Shown here in pieces: positions 31,406-32,813 of a stretch of 32,813 bases of DNA (its first letter is position 1; every line of letters begins with the position of its first letter). Under the pieces are notes generated by a model that was given only the letters and a program-made list of their open reading frames with translations, was not told where the DNA came from and searched no databases. The position numbers and the translations under genes are program-made. Location of the stretch: NCBI GenBank assembly GCA_036523795.1, contig DATDDN010000168.1:1-32813 (forward strand). Direction: 5' to 3'. The DNA comes from 39-52-133 sp036523795. Lineage in GTDB: Bacteria; Pseudomonadota; Gammaproteobacteria; Burkholderiales; Gallionellaceae.

Positions 31406-32731
31406 TCACTGATGGTCAGGTGCGATATCCCCAAAATCGGGAATGCCGGCCAGGCGCTTCATGTCCTCAGGGCGATCCACGTCCCACAGCGTTTCGAGTT
31501 CATGCCAGTTCAAACCTGAAGCAGCCAAACGCTCTCGCGTTTCCGCCAGCACCCTGTCGGTGCTCCACGTCATGCCCTCGAACAGTCGTTTGCCCGGGCG
31601 CCGCAGGCCGATCAGCATGTAGCCGCCATCCTCCGCCGGCCCGATCACCGCATCCGCACCGCCAGCAAGCGCGGCGAAGGCCCGGCTCAGATAGTCCGCG
31701 GTCATCACCGGGCAATCGGTACCCACCAGCACCGCGTAGGGATGACGGGCAAGCGCCGCCTCGAAGGCATTCGCCATGCGCTCGCCAAGATCCTGCCCAT
31801 GCTGCACCCTGCGCCCGACTGAGTCCGCAATCGCCCGGAAGAACGGGTGACCGCAATCCGGGCTGCACCAGAGTTCGACCGGGGCAAGATTCGCGCTGAC
31901 TGCCGTATGCAGGATGCGCCCGGTCAGTCGCGCATGCAGATCGGCCGCGCCCTGCTGTCCCAGCGCCGGCGCAAGACGAGTCTTCGCCGCACCAGCCACC
32001 GGTGCCTTGGCGAAGATCATCAGGGCAGCATCAGGGAAACGGAGGCTGCTGCACTCGCCGTACAATCCGGCCAGCTTGCGCGGATCGGCGCCGAAGAGAT
32101 AAGCCAGCCGCAAACGCCACATCAGCAGGATGGTGCGCCACACGCCCCGCTGTTCCCAGCGCCGGCTCGATGTGAGCAGCGCCGCGTCAGCATGGGCAGG
32201 GCGCGAACGGCTCTTAAGCGCGCGGCTCAGGGCGATGTCCTCCATCAGCGGAATCTCCGGAAAACCGCCAGCGTTTTCGAACGCTTCCCTGTGCACGAAG
32301 ATGCCCTGGTCACCGGTTGCGATGCCGCTCAGGCGGGAGCGCCAGTTCATCATGAACGCCACCACGCGCAGCATGGCGCGAGCGCCCGCGAGGCGTACAT
32401 CGAAATGCCCCCAGCCGCAACTGCCTTGCGCCAGGGCTGCGTGGATGAGCTCGTCCGCACCGTCGGGTGGCACGGTGTCGGCATGCAGGAACCACAGCAC
32501 GTCCCCGGCCGCGGCACGGGCGCCTGCATTCATCTGCAGTGCGCGGCCCCTGGGCGCATGCACCACCCGGTCGGCCAGCGGCGCGGCCAGCAACGGCGTG
32601 CCGTCGCTGCTGCCGCCATCGACCACGATCACCTCGTGGCCGCGCTGACGCAGGGGCGCGAGCGCCTGCAGCACCGTGGTGATGTTGGCCGCTTCGTTCA
32701 GCGCGGGAATGATGACCGAGATGCGCCTCAT
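31406..32731 (-). CDS. Fused TIGR04283-type glycosyltransferase and TIGR04282-type nucleotidyl/glycosyltransferase
   Basis: A 441-residue two-domain protein. Residues 1 to about 225 are a GT-A family 2 glycosyltransferase: ISVIIPALNEAANI, VIVVDGGSSDGT, the DxD-like FLHADT, and ATGDQGIFVHREAF are the marks of the TIGR04283 group. From about 232 a second GT-A-like domain (DUF2064/TIGR04282) begins with MIFAKAPVAGAAKTRLAPAL and contains VLVGTDCPVMTADYL, GPAEDGGYMLIGL and WDVDRPEDM. The two families are usually separate neighbouring genes, named for arsenosugar biosynthesis clusters; here they are one frame. Start 32731 (MRRISVIIPAL) is set by the domain start; a frame to 32770 lacks support. Confidence 0.9.
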   Translation of the reverse strand: MRRISVIIPALNEAANITTVLQALAPLRQRGHEVIVVDGGSSDGTPLLAAPLADRVVHAPRGRALQMNAGARAAAGDVLWFLHADTVPPDGADELIHAALAQGSCGWGHFDVRLAGARAMLRVVAFMMNWRSRLSGIATGDQGIFVHREAFENAGGFPEIPLMEDIALSRALKSRSRPAHADAALLTSSRRWEQRGVWRTILLMWRLRLAYLFGADPRKLAGLYGECSSLRFPDAALMIFAKAPVAGAAKTRLAPALGQQGAADLHARLTGRILHTAVSANLAPVELWCSPDCGHPFFRAIADSVGRRVQHGQDLGERMANAFEAALARHPYAVLVGTDCPVMTADYLSRAFAALAGGADAVIGPAEDGGYMLIGLRRPGKRLFEGMTWSTDRVLAETRERLAASGLNWHELETLWDVDRPEDMKRLAGIPDFGDIAPDHQ

Positions 32732-32745
32732 CTCACCGCAAGCAT

Positions 32746-32813
32746 TCAGCAACAGCTGCCGCCCCCGCACGCGGTGGTGTATATCCCCCCTTTGGTTTCC
32801 GAGGCCGGGCGGC
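32746..32813 (-). CDS. Possible C-terminal end of a Cys-rich protein cut by the window edge
   Basis: A frame entering from the window edge reads ASETKGGIYTTACGGGSCC and stops 14 bases before the glycosyltransferase start. Three cysteines and glycines in the last residues resemble the Cys/Gly-rich tails of some metal- or sulfur-cluster proteins. Position directly before a TIGR04283-type gene would suit an arsenosugar-cluster enzyme, but 21 residues are too few to assign. The other two frames are also open here, so the call is weak. Confidence 0.4.
   Translation of the reverse strand, partial: RPASETKGGIYTTACGGGSCC

Overview
The window is about 33 kb of compact, GC-rich bacterial chromosome. 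Gene order and protein style point to a betaproteobacterium, probably of the Nitrosomonadales/Gallionellales kind. This placement is inferred from synteny (leuC-leuD-leuB-asd-fimV-truA-trpF-trpB-trpA-accD-folC-dedD-cvpA-purF-metZ) and from remembered protein families; no database search was made.

From 95 to 22144 every gene lies on the minus strand, so transcription runs right to left. In that order come: an MFS transporter; a secreted orphan protein; leuC, a 76-residue exported micro-protein, leuD and leuB (leucine); asd (aspartate family); fimV (polar hub protein); a small CbiQ-like membrane protein with truA; trpF, trpB, trpA (tryptophan); accD (fatty acid synthesis); folC (folate); a SPOR protein, cvpA and purF (purines); metZ (methionine) with pncC; then a Pal-type lipoprotein, a His-rich HMA-like protein and a small membrane-anchored protein. 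Most junctions are overlaps or a few bases. Intrinsic terminators follow purF, fimV and the HMA-like gene, with a weaker one between truA and trpF. metZ has its own promoter and a SAM-II riboswitch followed by a terminator, with a visible antiterminator pairing.

From 22246 to 26163 lies the heat-shock operon grpE-dnaK-dnaJ on the plus strand. It begins with a consensus sigma-32 promoter, and related short repeats fold in both spacers around dnaK. Two tandem 48-bp stem-loop units follow dnaJ; all their stem differences are compensatory.

From 26334 to 32813 genes are again on the minus strand: a membrane PAS-PAS-GGDEF diguanylate cyclase, a stand-alone S24 domain lacking the catalytic lysine, an unrecognised 111-residue protein, an exported rhodanese, a TauE/SafE permease, a frameshifted DsrE-like remnant behind a promoter with a 24-bp palindrome, and a fused two-domain glycosyltransferase of the TIGR04283/TIGR04282 type. 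The permease-rhodanese-DsrE set suggests a repressor-controlled sulfur or persulfide operon.

I saw no tRNA, rRNA, CRISPR array, transposase or phage gene. The least ordinary items are the SAM-II attenuator, the covarying tandem stem-loops, the A10 tract in fimV where slippage either way stops translation just after the membrane segment, the micro-protein coupled into the leu operon, and the sulfur-operon operator with its decayed DsrE gene.
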